The notes below the pieces were generated by a model. That model saw nothing but the letters and a program-made list of their open reading frames with translations. It was not told where the DNA came from and searched no databases. The translations under genes and the position numbers were made by a program. Shown here piece after piece: positions 18,191 to 25,565 of a stretch of 64,000 nucleotides of DNA. The DNA comes from a virus: positions 1 to 64,000 of the IMG/VR virus record IMGVR_UViG_3300033146_004974; one strand, 5' to 3'. The stretch's first letter is position 1, and each line of letters opens with the position of its first letter.

Positions 18191-19327
18191 ATGTTCTTGA
18201 GTGGTGAAAAATTCTTTGAAACTTCACAATTGTACAAGCATAGACAAAAAATGAAACTTCCAAAACAGTCTGGAACTCCTTGGCTCAACGACAGAACAAT
18301 TTTCTTAACAAAAACTGGTTCACAAGCTTATGGAACATCTTTGCCGACTTCTGATTTGGACATCAGAGGAATTGCAGTTGCTCCAAAAGAATTTTATCAT
18401 GGTTTTGTGAAGAAGTTTGAACAAGCTATTTTCAAAGAGCCCGATGCGGTTGTCTATGAATTGCAAAAATTTATGGACCTTGCAGCCAAGGCCAATCCAT
18501 CAATTTTGGAAATGCTTTGGACAGATCCAGAAGATCATTTGAAAGTGACTTCAAGTGCTCAAAAACTGCTGGATAACCGTGACTTATTCTTATCCAAGAA
18601 GGTGAGATATACTTTTCTGGGATACGCAATGAGTCAATTGAAGAGAATCAAAACTCATAAAAAATGGCTGCTCAATCCTCCCAAAAAACAGCCAAAACGT
18701 TCTGATTTTGATCTCCCAAAAAGGAAACCTTTGCCTCGTGAACAAATGGGCGCTTTAAATTCTTTGATCCAAAGAAAGCTTGACTCTTGGCAAATTGATT
18801 GGGAAATTTTTGAGATCAACGAAAGGAGAAAATTTAAAGAAGAATTGCAAGAGATTCTTGAAGAAATGCAGTTGGGAAAAGGCGAGCAACAATTTTCTGC
18901 TGCTGCAAGAGTTATTGGAATCGATGAAAATTTTGTACAGCTTTTGATGAGAGAAAGGGGATATGCTGATGCCAAAAAGAATTGGAAGAATTATCAGAAC
19001 TGGAAGTTAAACAGGAATAAAAAAAGAGCTGCTTTGGAAGCAGCATTCGGATATGATGCAAAACATGCAATGCATCTTGTTCGATTGTGTCGCATGGGTA
19101 CAGAAATTTTAGAAACTGGAATTGTCCGAGTCCGAAGACCTGACGCTGAAGAACTTTTGGAAATCAGAAGTGGGGCATGGCCTTATGAAAAACTCATCAA
19201 TTGGGTTGAAAAACAGGAAGACAAATTCGCAGAGTTGTACAAAACAAGCGATTTGCCGAACAAGCCCAACAGACAAAAGCTTGACAAATTGTGCTGCGAA
19301 ATTGTTGGAGAAATGATGGAAAAATGA
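18191..19327 (+). CDS. RlaP-type nucleotidyltransferase (DNA polymerase beta superfamily)
   Basis: The 378-residue protein carries the minimal nucleotidyltransferase signature TKTGSQAYGTSLPTSDLDIRG: G43-S44 and the metal ligands D55 and D57. The following region (EFYHGF, a VYELQKFMDLAAKANPSILE segment) fits the RlaP/YcgL-type family linked to RNA repair. The middle, about residues 160-240, is Lys/Pro-rich (LLNPPKKQPKRSD). The ATG at 18191 follows the previous stop by two bases. The last 130 bases of the gene are repeated at 19740. In the context of phage tRNAs, CCA-adding enzyme and RNA ligase, an RNA repair role is the best guess. Confidence 0.8.
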   Translation: MFLSGEKFFETSQLYKHRQKMKLPKQSGTPWLNDRTIFLTKTGSQAYGTSLPTSDLDIRGIAVAPKEFYHGFVKKFEQAIFKEPDAVVYELQKFMDLAAKANPSILEMLWTDPEDHLKVTSSAQKLLDNRDLFLSKKVRYTFLGYAMSQLKRIKTHKKWLLNPPKKQPKRSDFDLPKRKPLPREQMGALNSLIQRKLDSWQIDWEIFEINERRKFKEELQEILEEMQLGKGEQQFSAAARVIGIDENFVQLLMRERGYADAKKNWKNYQNWKLNRNKKRAALEAAFGYDAKHAMHLVRLCRMGTEILETGIVRVRRPDAEELLEIRSGAWPYEKLINWVEKQEDKFAELYKTSDLPNKPNRQKLDKLCCEIVGEMMEK

Positions 19328-19474
19328 TGAACAACATTGATTGGAAAAGTCAATCGAAAACCTTTTGAGGACAATTTCAAAGGAAATCCCAGAATTTGAA
19401 ATTGTCGAAAAGAAAAAAAGTTGGTTCATGAAGTTTTTGTCAATTCTTCTGTTTTTTAATAAAAACTTCATGAA
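19196..19474 (+). repeat. Direct repeat, left copy (279 bp)
   Basis: This segment matches 19740-20019 with scattered substitutions and a one-base deletion. It covers the end of the nucleotidyltransferase gene and the beginning of a metallopeptidase gene. The left copy has the intact end of the first gene and a broken start of the second. Confidence 0.9.
19324..19474 (+). pseudogene. Broken 5' fragment of the membrane metallopeptidase gene
   Basis: This corresponds to the first 150 bases of the peptidase gene at 19868. A one-base deletion (GATTGGAAAAGTCAATCG against GATTGGGAGAGGTCAATTG) shifts the frame and leads to a TGA after 14 codons. The match stops at 19474, where foreign-looking sequence starts. 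It keeps only remnants of the ESWFMKFL-like hydrophobic segment in another frame. Confidence 0.85.
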
Positions 19475-19492
19475 ACCACAAGGTTAGAAGAA

Positions 19493-19732
19493 ATGGGGAT
19501 AGACCAGAGGACCATACAGATGAACCGGAAGACACAAAGAGATATTGAGCAACTTTTCGAGGAGAGACTTCGACGATACCTCACCCGCGAATTGTTGCCA
19601 CTGTACGGGATAAAATTATACAACCAGCCAATCTTCCTCAAATTGAAGCTAGATAAATCTATTGTCTGCGAGGTGTACACGGCTCTGATGAAGATGCACG
19701 AGGCACGAATATCTTCCTGCGAGGACAAATGA
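19493..19732 (+). CDS. Small inserted ORF of unknown function
   Basis: The 79-residue product is rich in Arg, Leu and Glu (RDIEQLFEERLRRYLTRELL) and ends with MHEARISSCEDK. It lies in the 265-bp unique segment between the two direct repeats. My hand count gives about 45 percent G+C for this ORF, visibly above the AT-rich neighbours, and it uses codons such as ACC, CCG and CTC more freely. The ribosome site is weak (AGAAG). It looks like recently acquired DNA. No family recognised. Confidence 0.55.
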   Translation: MGIDQRTIQMNRKTQRDIEQLFEERLRRYLTRELLPLYGIKLYNQPIFLKLKLDKSIVCEVYTALMKMHEARISSCEDK

Positions 19733-19739
19733 TGGAGCA

Positions 19740-19871
19740 ATCAATTGGGTTGAAAAACAGGAAGACAAATTCGCAGAGTTGTACAAAACAAGCGATTTGC
19801 CAAACAAGCCCAATAGAAAAAGGCTTGACAAATTGTGTTGCGAAATCGTTGAAGAAATGTTGGAGAAATGA
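19740..19871 (+). pseudogene. 3' fragment of the nucleotidyltransferase gene
   Basis: This is the second copy of the last 44 codons of the RlaP-type gene, in frame to its TGA but without any start or N-terminus of that gene. Most differences from the left copy are third-position changes, as between alleles of related phages. Confidence 0.85.
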
Positions 19872-20019
19872 TGAATAGCATTGATTGGGAGAGGTCAATT
19901 GAAAACCTTTTGAGGACAATTTCAAAGGAGATCCCAGAATTTGAAATTGTTGAAAAGGAAAAAAGTTGGTTCATGAAGTTTTTGTCAATTCTTCTGTTTT
20001 TTAACAAAAACTTCATGAA
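19740..20019 (+). repeat. Direct repeat, right copy (280 bp)
   Basis: This is the partner of 19196-19474. It has the fragmentary end of the nucleotidyltransferase gene and the intact start of the peptidase gene, the reverse of the left copy. Confidence 0.9.
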
Positions 20020-20530
20020 GATGACAACAACGATTGGAAACAAAGTTTATATTCCAAAGGAGGTGAATGAAGGAGAAAGAAAAAGGGCATTTGCTATTCT
20101 TGCGCACGAATTTGCGCATTTGCGTGATTTCAAAGAGGGGAAGCTTTCATTTTCTTACGGTTATTTGTCGTCACAAATTGATTTTATTTTCTTTCTCCCA
20201 TTCATTATGATATCATTTGCGGCACATGAGCCGATCTTGGCGTTTTGGTTATTGTCAATTGGCCTTTTTAAACTTCTCCCCGGTTCTTTTTTTCGTTCGC
20301 AAGCGGAAGTGCGCGGATATGTGGCGAATAGTCTGGTTAACGAATTAGTTTATGGCTATAGAACTGATTTTGATGTGCTTTGGGACAAGACTTTTCTTTC
20401 ATGGAAATATTACAAGATGGGAGTAGGATGCGACAAAGAATATTTCCGAATATATTTCAATCATTTGCATGATACGGACCACTATACTTATATCAAAGAA
20501 TCATTATGCGTGATAGAGGGTGTTTTATAG
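19868..20530 (+). CDS. Membrane-associated zinc metallopeptidase-like protein
   Basis: The 220-residue protein contains AFAILAHEFAHLRDFKEGK, a gluzincin-type HExxH motif near residue 78. About residues 96-140 form two or three hydrophobic segments (IDFIFFLPFIMISFAAHEPILA, FWLLSIGLFKLLPG). Downstream FFRSQAEVRGYV provides a Glu (AEVRGY) at the place of a third zinc ligand. It may cleave membrane or envelope proteins. The beginning of the gene is duplicated at 19324. The start has two adjacent ATG codons overlapping the preceding fragment's TGA. Confidence 0.7.
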   Translation: MMNSIDWERSIENLLRTISKEIPEFEIVEKEKSWFMKFLSILLFFNKNFMKMTTTIGNKVYIPKEVNEGERKRAFAILAHEFAHLRDFKEGKLSFSYGYLSSQIDFIFFLPFIMISFAAHEPILAFWLLSIGLFKLLPGSFFRSQAEVRGYVANSLVNELVYGYRTDFDVLWDKTFLSWKYYKMGVGCDKEYFRIYFNHLHDTDHYTYIKESLCVIEGVL

Positions 20531-20727
20531 CAACTTCTTCAGAGAAGTTTTTTCTCAAAACAAAACTTGATAGAAAAATATTGATTAAGCTTTTTTCAAT
20601 TTTTTACGAATATGACAGGAGTATTTATGTCTCAATTGGAGTGAATATAACTCCAAAGAATTATCAAGTGTTGACAACAGATGAGTTATTTCCAGATTTA
20701 ACACCTTATTTGAGCGAAGGAGAATAA
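20506..20727 (+). CDS. Small protein of unknown function
   Basis: This 73-residue frame overlaps the peptidase gene by 25 bases and ends one base before the HD-domain gene. The sequence (FFLKTKLDRKILIKLFSIFY, then SIGVNITPKNYQVLTTDE) looks like a compact alpha/beta domain. I do not recognise it. Placement between two overlapping genes supports real translation. Confidence 0.6.
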   Translation: MRDRGCFIATSSEKFFLKTKLDRKILIKLFSIFYEYDRSIYVSIGVNITPKNYQVLTTDELFPDLTPYLSEGE

Positions 20728-20728
20728 A

Positions 20729-21226
20729 ATGGACTTCAAGACAATTATGCAAACTGCACCAATGGAACTTGTCAATAAAGTTGAAGCATTGAAGGATGTT
20801 AAGGAAAGCAATATTCATCATCCTGAAATGAATGCTTATCAGCACACAATGATTGTGGTTGATCGACTTGACAAAACAAGGGATAAGAATTTAATTCTCA
20901 GTGCCTTTTTCCATGATATGGGAAAAGTTGGCACTAAAAAGAAGATCAACAACATTGTTGGAGAAATATTCGTCAATCATGACAGAATTTCTTCTGAACT
21001 TGTAAACAAATTTTCGAAATTTGTTCGAAGAATGAAAGCTGATCCAGAGATTGTTTCGAAAATTGTGAAGCACCATATGCAAATGAAGTTTTTTCACAGC
21101 TTAACGAAGGAACAAAGATCTCTTTTGAAGGAAGATGCTGAACTGTTCCGTATGATGGTCATTTTTCGTGAAGCAAATGATATGACAAGAGAATTCAATG
21201 TTCGCAGCTTTCATGAGTACCGATGA
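20729..21226 (+). CDS. HD-domain phosphohydrolase
   Basis: The 165-residue protein has the HD-family metal ligands: HHPEMNAYQHT (first His), LSAFFHDMGKVGT (HD pair) and later KHHMQMKF and an Asp in EANDM. The arrangement is very like the HD domain of bacterial CCA-adding enzymes, including the one at 57 kb here, but no nucleotidyltransferase domain is attached. A 2',3'-cyclic phosphodiesterase/phosphatase or nucleotidase activity is plausible. Its TGA overlaps the start of the next gene (ATGA). Confidence 0.8.
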   Translation: MDFKTIMQTAPMELVNKVEALKDVKESNIHHPEMNAYQHTMIVVDRLDKTRDKNLILSAFFHDMGKVGTKKKINNIVGEIFVNHDRISSELVNKFSKFVRRMKADPEIVSKIVKHHMQMKFFHSLTKEQRSLLKEDAELFRMMVIFREANDMTREFNVRSFHEYR

Positions 21227-22185
21227 GATATTTAATCGTCGATATGACGAATCAATTTATTCGCTCTTGGATTGTCGCGCCACAATTGGACAATGATGGG
21301 AGACCGATTGGTGGCGTAATTGGTTCGTTGCAAATCATTCAAAAGGTGATTAAAAAAACCGTTCCTGATCGTGTTATAATCGTTTGGGATGAAAAGGGAG
21401 GTTCTGATAAGCGAAAAGCTATCAATGAGAATTACAAAGGCAACAGAGGATTCCTCAAGCCATTGCACAGCGGTTCTATGACGAATAAAGAAATTATGTC
21501 AAACCGTTTTTGGCAAGAGGATAGAGTGAGGGAATATTTAAGTGCCTTACCATTTTTGCAATTTAAGTTTGCAGGGGTTGAAGCAGATGATGTGATTGCT
21601 CAAATTAAAAACCGTTTGCCAGATGATGAAAAAATCATCATGTCAGCGGACCATGATATGTTTCAATTGTTGGATAAAAAGACGTTGGTTTATAAACCGA
21701 CTCCTAGAAAAACAATTGAAGACAAAATGTTGAACACGTTCGACATGATTAAAGAATATGGAATTCATCCGAATAATTTTGCTTTGGCAAAAGCAGTTGC
21801 AGGAGATAATTCAGACAACATTAAGGGAATCAAACGGGTCGGTTTTAAAACGTTGCTGAAAGAATTCCCAGAATTTTCTAAATCAGAAGAAATAAGTGCT
21901 GCGAAGCTTGTTGCAATGGCAAATGAGAAGAGGAAGACATCAAAGAAAAAGATTTTCGAAAATCTTGCGGAGAATTTAGAGCTGCTTGAGGAGAATTATT
22001 CCATCATTCAGTTGAAGAATCCTTACACAACAGATCATATCGAATTTGAATTTAAAGATCTTCGTGAAAAGGAGGTAAGATTTGATAAGAATCGTTTCCT
22101 TTCGATGTTTGAAAATGATAAAATTAAGGAGATGTTTTATATAACCTTGATCAAAGCATGTGATAGAATTATCAAGGCTATATAG
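21223..22185 (+). CDS. 5'-3' exonuclease / flap endonuclease (T4 RNase H, PolA N-terminal type)
   Basis: The 320-residue product matches the FEN/5' nuclease family. YLIVDMTNQFIRS carries the first acidic residue, VIIVWDEKGGSDKRKAINENYKGNR the arch segment, GVEADDVIAQI and IIMSADHDMFQLL the acidic metal ligands, and VAGDNSDNIKGIKRVGFKTL the helix-hairpin-helix. It would remove RNA primers and flaps during phage replication. It starts inside the stop codon of the HD gene. Confidence 0.9.
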   Translation: MRYLIVDMTNQFIRSWIVAPQLDNDGRPIGGVIGSLQIIQKVIKKTVPDRVIIVWDEKGGSDKRKAINENYKGNRGFLKPLHSGSMTNKEIMSNRFWQEDRVREYLSALPFLQFKFAGVEADDVIAQIKNRLPDDEKIIMSADHDMFQLLDKKTLVYKPTPRKTIEDKMLNTFDMIKEYGIHPNNFALAKAVAGDNSDNIKGIKRVGFKTLLKEFPEFSKSEEISAAKLVAMANEKRKTSKKKIFENLAENLELLEENYSIIQLKNPYTTDHIEFEFKDLREKEVRFDKNRFLSMFENDKIKEMFYITLIKACDRIIKAI

Positions 22186-22204
22186 ATTTTACAAGGAGTG
22201 CAAG

Positions 22205-22393
22205 ATGAGTGTAAAAGAACAAGATTTGGTGAAGATTATAAATAAAATTTTGAAACGTGGTGAAAGAAGCATAGCTATCCCAGCGGATAAGCAAGATGTG
22301 ATTGTTGAACATTTTGAGGGAAAAGGCTGGGAGGTTTCAAAAAACGGATTGCTTTTGGAATTCAAAGGTAGACAAACTCTTCTTCTAGACTAA
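22205..22393 (+). CDS. Small protein of unknown function
   Basis: This 62-residue protein has an AAGGAG ribosome site seven bases before ATG 22205. A longer frame begins inside the nuclease gene but lacks a ribosome site. The sequence (AIPADKQDVIVEHFEGKGWE, then LLLEFKGRQTLLLD) suggests a small alpha/beta domain. No family recognised. Confidence 0.7.
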   Translation: MSVKEQDLVKIINKILKRGERSIAIPADKQDVIVEHFEGKGWEVSKNGLLLEFKGRQTLLLD

Positions 22394-22402
22394 AAGGTCA
22401 CA

Positions 22403-22720
22403 ATGAGTGAAAGGAAGAAACTTGAATTTCTTTTGAAGGCTGCTGCTGGTGAAGAAACGCTAGGAAAAAGTGCAGCAACAATGTTGGCAGTTGCGATGGG
22501 GATTCACATTGTGTCTCATCATCCTTTGGATTCAGGAGATTTGGGAAGGTGCATCAAAATTGTTCAAATGTTCCCAGAAATCGAAGATTCATTTGAGGCT
22601 CTGAAAAATCTTCCTCATTGGGAGTCGATTATCGAGAATTGGGGCAAATTAGTAAAAGAAATGCGCTCCTTAAATGGAACGTATGCGTATTTGAATAATG
22701 GAGAACTGATTAGGACCTAA
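22403..22720 (+). CDS. Protein of unknown function, probably helical
   Basis: This 105-residue, mainly helical protein contains LLKAAAGEETLGKSAATMLA and a run of short helices ending in MRSLNGTYAYLNNGELI. It is reminiscent of small phage proteins that accompany replication genes, but I cannot name it. It sits in a row of closely spaced small genes between the 5' nuclease and the DUF3310 gene. Confidence 0.65.
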   Translation: MSERKKLEFLLKAAAGEETLGKSAATMLAVAMGIHIVSHHPLDSGDLGRCIKIVQMFPEIEDSFEALKNLPHWESIIENWGKLVKEMRSLNGTYAYLNNGELIRT

Positions 22721-22721
22721 A

Positions 22722-22898
22722 ATGGCTAAAAAGAACAAGAAAGAAGATTTGAAGAAACGTGATCCATTTGCTTATCAACTCATTTTTAGAACGGGGAAGG
22801 GCGGTCATAAGGACAAGAGGAAAAAGGGTTCAAAAAAGCAACAAGCTCAAAGAATGATTGATGATGCTTTGGAAGATGAGTGGGAAGATGACGAATAA
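22722..22898 (+). CDS. Very short basic protein
   Basis: A 58-codon frame begins one base after the previous stop. The product is Lys-rich at the front (MAKKNKKEDLKKRD, GGHKDKRKKGSKKQ) and acidic at the end (LEDEWEDDE). It could bind nucleic acid. The end overlaps the start of the next gene. Close packing supports its reality; the function is unknown. Confidence 0.6.
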   Translation: MAKKNKKEDLKKRDPFAYQLIFRTGKGGHKDKRKKGSKKQQAQRMIDDALEDEWEDDE

Positions 22899-23394
22899 AG
22901 AACAACAAAGAGAGTTTATTTATCATATTGTAGCATTGGAGGGGCCAATTGCGAGAAGTGAACTTGTGAAGTTAGGTGAGAAGGCAGGATTAAAGGTCTC
23001 AGAAATAAACGCTTCTGTTAGGCACTTAACTGAAAACAATCATTTATTATTTAATAGCGAAATGCGTTTAGAGTGCAAGAAAGAAATTGTTAAGCACAGT
23101 GCTGAATTTGAGTGTTATGATTCGGTAAAGGAAATTCTTGTCAAAAGCTCTTTTCTTTACGAGGAGGTTGATGATAAAATTTTTGTCACTCTTGATTCAT
23201 CAAGATTCAAACATGATGAACTGGAAAGAACAATTTTCAAAAAACTAAGAGAAGTTATGCCTCATCGTTTTAAGAAAAATAAGGGAAAGTATTACAGATT
23301 GTCGCGTTCCATTCCTGCATCTTCTGGCACAAGAAGATATGAACTCTATTCAGAGGATATTTCTGCAATTATTCCGAAAAAGTTTGCTGTTTGA
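22888..23394 (+). CDS. Possible winged-helix protein
   Basis: The 168-residue product starts at ATG 22888 behind GGGAAG. The first 65 residues look like a winged helix: a REFIYHIVALEGPIARSELV helix, then LKVSEINASVRHLTENNHLL as recognition helix and wing. Two more alpha/beta segments follow, with FKKLREVMPHRFKKNKGKYY basic near the C-terminus. It may bind DNA as a regulator. Promoter c lies directly behind it. The family is not identified. Confidence 0.6.
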   Translation: MTNKEQQREFIYHIVALEGPIARSELVKLGEKAGLKVSEINASVRHLTENNHLLFNSEMRLECKKEIVKHSAEFECYDSVKEILVKSSFLYEEVDDKIFVTLDSSRFKHDELERTIFKKLREVMPHRFKKNKGKYYRLSRSIPASSGTRRYELYSEDISAIIPKKFAV

Positions 23395-23446
23395 AACTCG
23401 AAAGATTAGCGTGAGGCTTGACAAACACGACTAAACAGGGTATGCT
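23393..23446 (+). promoter_or_regulatory. Bipartite phage promoter c
   Basis: Box GAAACTCGAAAGATTA (23393-23408) ends 9 bp before TTGACA (23418-23423). TATGCT lies 17 bp downstream (23441-23446). It is the best -10 match of the set and serves the DUF3310 gene. Confidence 0.75.
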
Positions 23447-23467
23447 GAAGGCACATTGGAGGGGATT

Positions 23468-23854
23468 ATGAGTGAGAAGACACAAATCGAACACCCTGAT
23501 TATTATAATCAGGGCAACATTGAAGTCATTGACGCCATCAATGATTGGAAATTGAATTTTAATCTTGGGAACACCGTCAAATACATTGTCAGGAAAGATT
23601 TTAAAGGCAATGACCCAATTGATGAATTGGAAAAAGCACTTTTTTATTTGAAGTACGAAATTAAAATGCTTGAGCAAATGCGTGATGGTCTTGGTAAAAT
23701 TATCAAAGTTGATAAGGGAGTTGGCGATGAAAAAGTTGTTGCTCTTTTGAAGAAGAGTATTGAAGAAGGTAATTTGACTCCACAAGAGGTTAACGATTTT
23801 TTTGAAATGAACGAAAGTCTGCCGGAACTTCCTGAAGAAGTGGAGGAAATTTGA
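23468..23854 (+). CDS. DUF3310 family protein
   Basis: The 128-residue protein shows the DUF3310 pattern. HPDYYNQGNIEVIDAINDW is followed by FNLGNTVKYIVRKDFKGN and then DELEKALFYLKYEI, matching the usual order of HY-GxIE, GNAxKYxxR and DLxKAxxYL. The family is widespread in phages and sometimes annotated as nucleotide-kinase-like, but its activity is not settled. The C-terminal 45 residues are Glu-rich. GGAGGGG precedes ATG 23468, the first ATG after promoter c with a ribosome site. Confidence 0.85.
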   Translation: MSEKTQIEHPDYYNQGNIEVIDAINDWKLNFNLGNTVKYIVRKDFKGNDPIDELEKALFYLKYEIKMLEQMRDGLGKIIKVDKGVGDEKVVALLKKSIEEGNLTPQEVNDFFEMNESLPELPEEVEEI

Positions 23855-23955
23855 TGCAATATCTGCTAGACATTACTCATATCTTTTTCAGCAAAAGGAC
23901 AAGAAAATGGGTTCAATATGATCTAGCATATTGGAGGGCAATCGGGAAAAGATGA
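23854..23955 (+). CDS. Tiny coupled ORF (33 residues)
   Basis: This frame starts in the stop of the DUF3310 gene (TGATG) and ends in an ATGA overlap with the next gene. The peptide is aromatic and basic (FFSKRTRKWVQYDLAYWRAI). The precise coupling on both sides argues for translation, at least as a link between genes. Confidence 0.45.
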   Translation: MQYLLDITHIFFSKRTRKWVQYDLAYWRAIGKR

Positions 23956-24323
23956 GTGTCTACGATTTAGAACATGCTTTAAGAATCTTGCATGAAGGAG
24001 GTGACACATATTATAATCCAAAAAGGATTTTCAGAAGGGATTTAAATATTATTTTAAAGCCTAGAGTGAAAATCGATTCTATCCAACTTCAGAAGTACAA
24101 AGTTGATGATATCATTTTATGTGAAGTTGGTGGAGTTACAAGAATAGCCAAATGTTTACAATACAGTTGGCTTGAAAAGAAAACAATTTTTTCTACAACC
24201 ATATATGCGATTTTGGCCGGGAATGATAAGGTTATATACGGATGGACTAACCGCATATATGGTTTGCTAAACGAACGATACTATTCAAAAATAGAGAGGA
24301 ATGATGAGAGAAGTAGGAATTGA
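23952..24323 (+). CDS. Protein of unknown function
   Basis: The product has 123 residues, with the start at ATG 23952 behind GGGAAAAG. The N-terminus is helical (YDLEHALRILHEGG); the rest is beta-rich (VDDIILCEVGGVTRIAKCLQ, TIYAILAGNDKVIYGW), like a small barrel such as an SH3 or peptidase-like fold. No catalytic motif or family recognised. It overlaps the next gene by 23 bases. Confidence 0.65.
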   Translation: MSVYDLEHALRILHEGGDTYYNPKRIFRRDLNIILKPRVKIDSIQLQKYKVDDIILCEVGGVTRIAKCLQYSWLEKKTIFSTTIYAILAGNDKVIYGWTNRIYGLLNERYYSKIERNDERSRN

Positions 24324-24558
24324 TACAATCATTGAAGAAGGGGTGGCACGTTTTTCTGGCTACAACAAAGGCTTTTGGCATTTTGTAGTCGAGTGGCGAG
24401 GGAGCTTTTATGCTTTCCGAATCCATGGGAAAGATTTGAGCGAAGCAAAGTTCAACCACAAAATGCCAGCGAAGTTCTATGAAAAATTCATCAGAAGTGA
24501 GTGGATTAACAAACTCATGTCTGATAGGAAACTGAAGACTGTCCAATTTGACATTTAA
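24301..24558 (+). CDS. Small protein of unknown function
   Basis: An 85-residue aromatic-rich protein (GFWHFVVEWRGSFYAFRIHG) with an AGAGGA ribosome site. It ends 21 bases before a strong terminator. No family recognised. Confidence 0.65.
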   Translation: MMREVGIDTIIEEGVARFSGYNKGFWHFVVEWRGSFYAFRIHGKDLSEAKFNHKMPAKFYEKFIRSEWINKLMSDRKLKTVQFDI

Positions 24559-24579
24559 TTCCCTCCACAAGAATCATCC

Positions 24580-24607
24580 AAGGCAGAGTCATTCTGCCTT
24601 TTTTTTT
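24580..24607 (+). terminator. Rho-independent terminator
   Basis: The stem AAGGCAGA / TCTGCCTT (24580-24587, 24593-24600) with a five-base loop is followed by seven T. It closes the transcription unit begun at promoter c. Confidence 0.9.
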
Positions 24608-24617
24608 GAGGATTTAC

Positions 24618-25565
24618 ATGCGCGAATTTAAAAAGCCAGATGTTGTCATGGCACTAACCCTAAACATCAACAATCCTTGGAGTAGGATTGTTATCAAATC
24701 GGCTGTTGTTAACGATAGTCCACTTTATTCAGTTAGAAAATCTCAGCTTGATTACGAATTTGGTGAGAAGTTTTTAGCGGCGGAAACTGAAGAGGAAAAA
24801 GAAGAGATTCGCCAAGAGGCCATCGAGAAGATTCATTGCTTACTCAACCACAAAGGCGAAAATCGAAGGAAGTATGTCATTGCCAGAACTGCACTCATTT
24901 TTTATGATGAAGCAACGACAAGTAGGTTTTTAGATTGGTTTGAGGAATGGGAAAAAGAATTCGGAAGGGAGACGGCACTTGTTGCAAAATCTCCTTATTT
25001 CAAATTTGAGAAGTACCGCGTCAATGTTTCTATTATGTTGACAACAGAAGAGTACAAACAATTTATTGAAGATTTCCCTTGGCAAGCATATGTGAGAGTT
25101 TACAAGGAATGGTTGCCGAGTGAAGGGCCTGAAATAGAATGGGATGGGGATTATATGGATGAAAGGTACATGCTTTGGGATTCATCAAAACCAGAGTTTG
25201 AACCGGAAAAAGTTGTCCCAATGGTAGAGGAGAAATACGAATGGTACGAGAAACCTGATTTAGCGCTCCCTGATGGATATGATCCAAGAGGGTTGAAGTT
25301 TTCAAAGCAGGTGACGAATCTTGAAGCAACTTATTACAATGCTGTTAAGCAAGAGAAGAAAGAGGATCTCCTTGAACTCTTGAAGACTTCTTTAAAGCGA
25401 AAGAAGGCGGCTAATGAGATTAACGAACTTATTTCAAAAAATTACGACAACTACCTCTCATCTGATGGTGATTTGCTATCTGATTTAAACAAACTTGAAC
25501 CAAAACCTTCCAAGAAAACTGTTGAGAAAGTTATAGAACTTTTTAAGGAATTCAATGAAAGCTGA
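24618..25565 (+). CDS. Protein of unknown function, coupled to the replicative helicase
   Basis: The product has 315 residues. ATG 24618 is preferred; an in-frame TTG at 24606 lies in the terminator tract. The protein is Glu/Lys-rich and acidic, with EFEPEKVVPMVEEKYEWYEK in the middle and a helical C-terminus (LLELLKTSLKRKKAANEIN). The stop overlaps the helicase start by 11 bases, which suggests a partner of the helicase, perhaps a loader or primosome protein. That role is inference from context only. Confidence 0.65.
   Translation: MREFKKPDVVMALTLNINNPWSRIVIKSAVVNDSPLYSVRKSQLDYEFGEKFLAAETEEEKEEIRQEAIEKIHCLLNHKGENRRKYVIARTALIFYDEATTSRFLDWFEEWEKEFGRETALVAKSPYFKFEKYRVNVSIMLTTEEYKQFIEDFPWQAYVRVYKEWLPSEGPEIEWDGDYMDERYMLWDSSKPEFEPEKVVPMVEEKYEWYEKPDLALPDGYDPRGLKFSKQVTNLEATYYNAVKQEKKEDLLELLKTSLKRKKAANEINELISKNYDNYLSSDGDLLSDLNKLEPKPSKKTVEKVIELFKEFNES

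Noticed and set aside
19732-19880. Frame of about 48 codons starting in the stop of the 79-residue ORF
   Set aside because: It reads the duplicated nucleotidyltransferase end in the wrong frame; the true frame of this segment is evident from the left copy.
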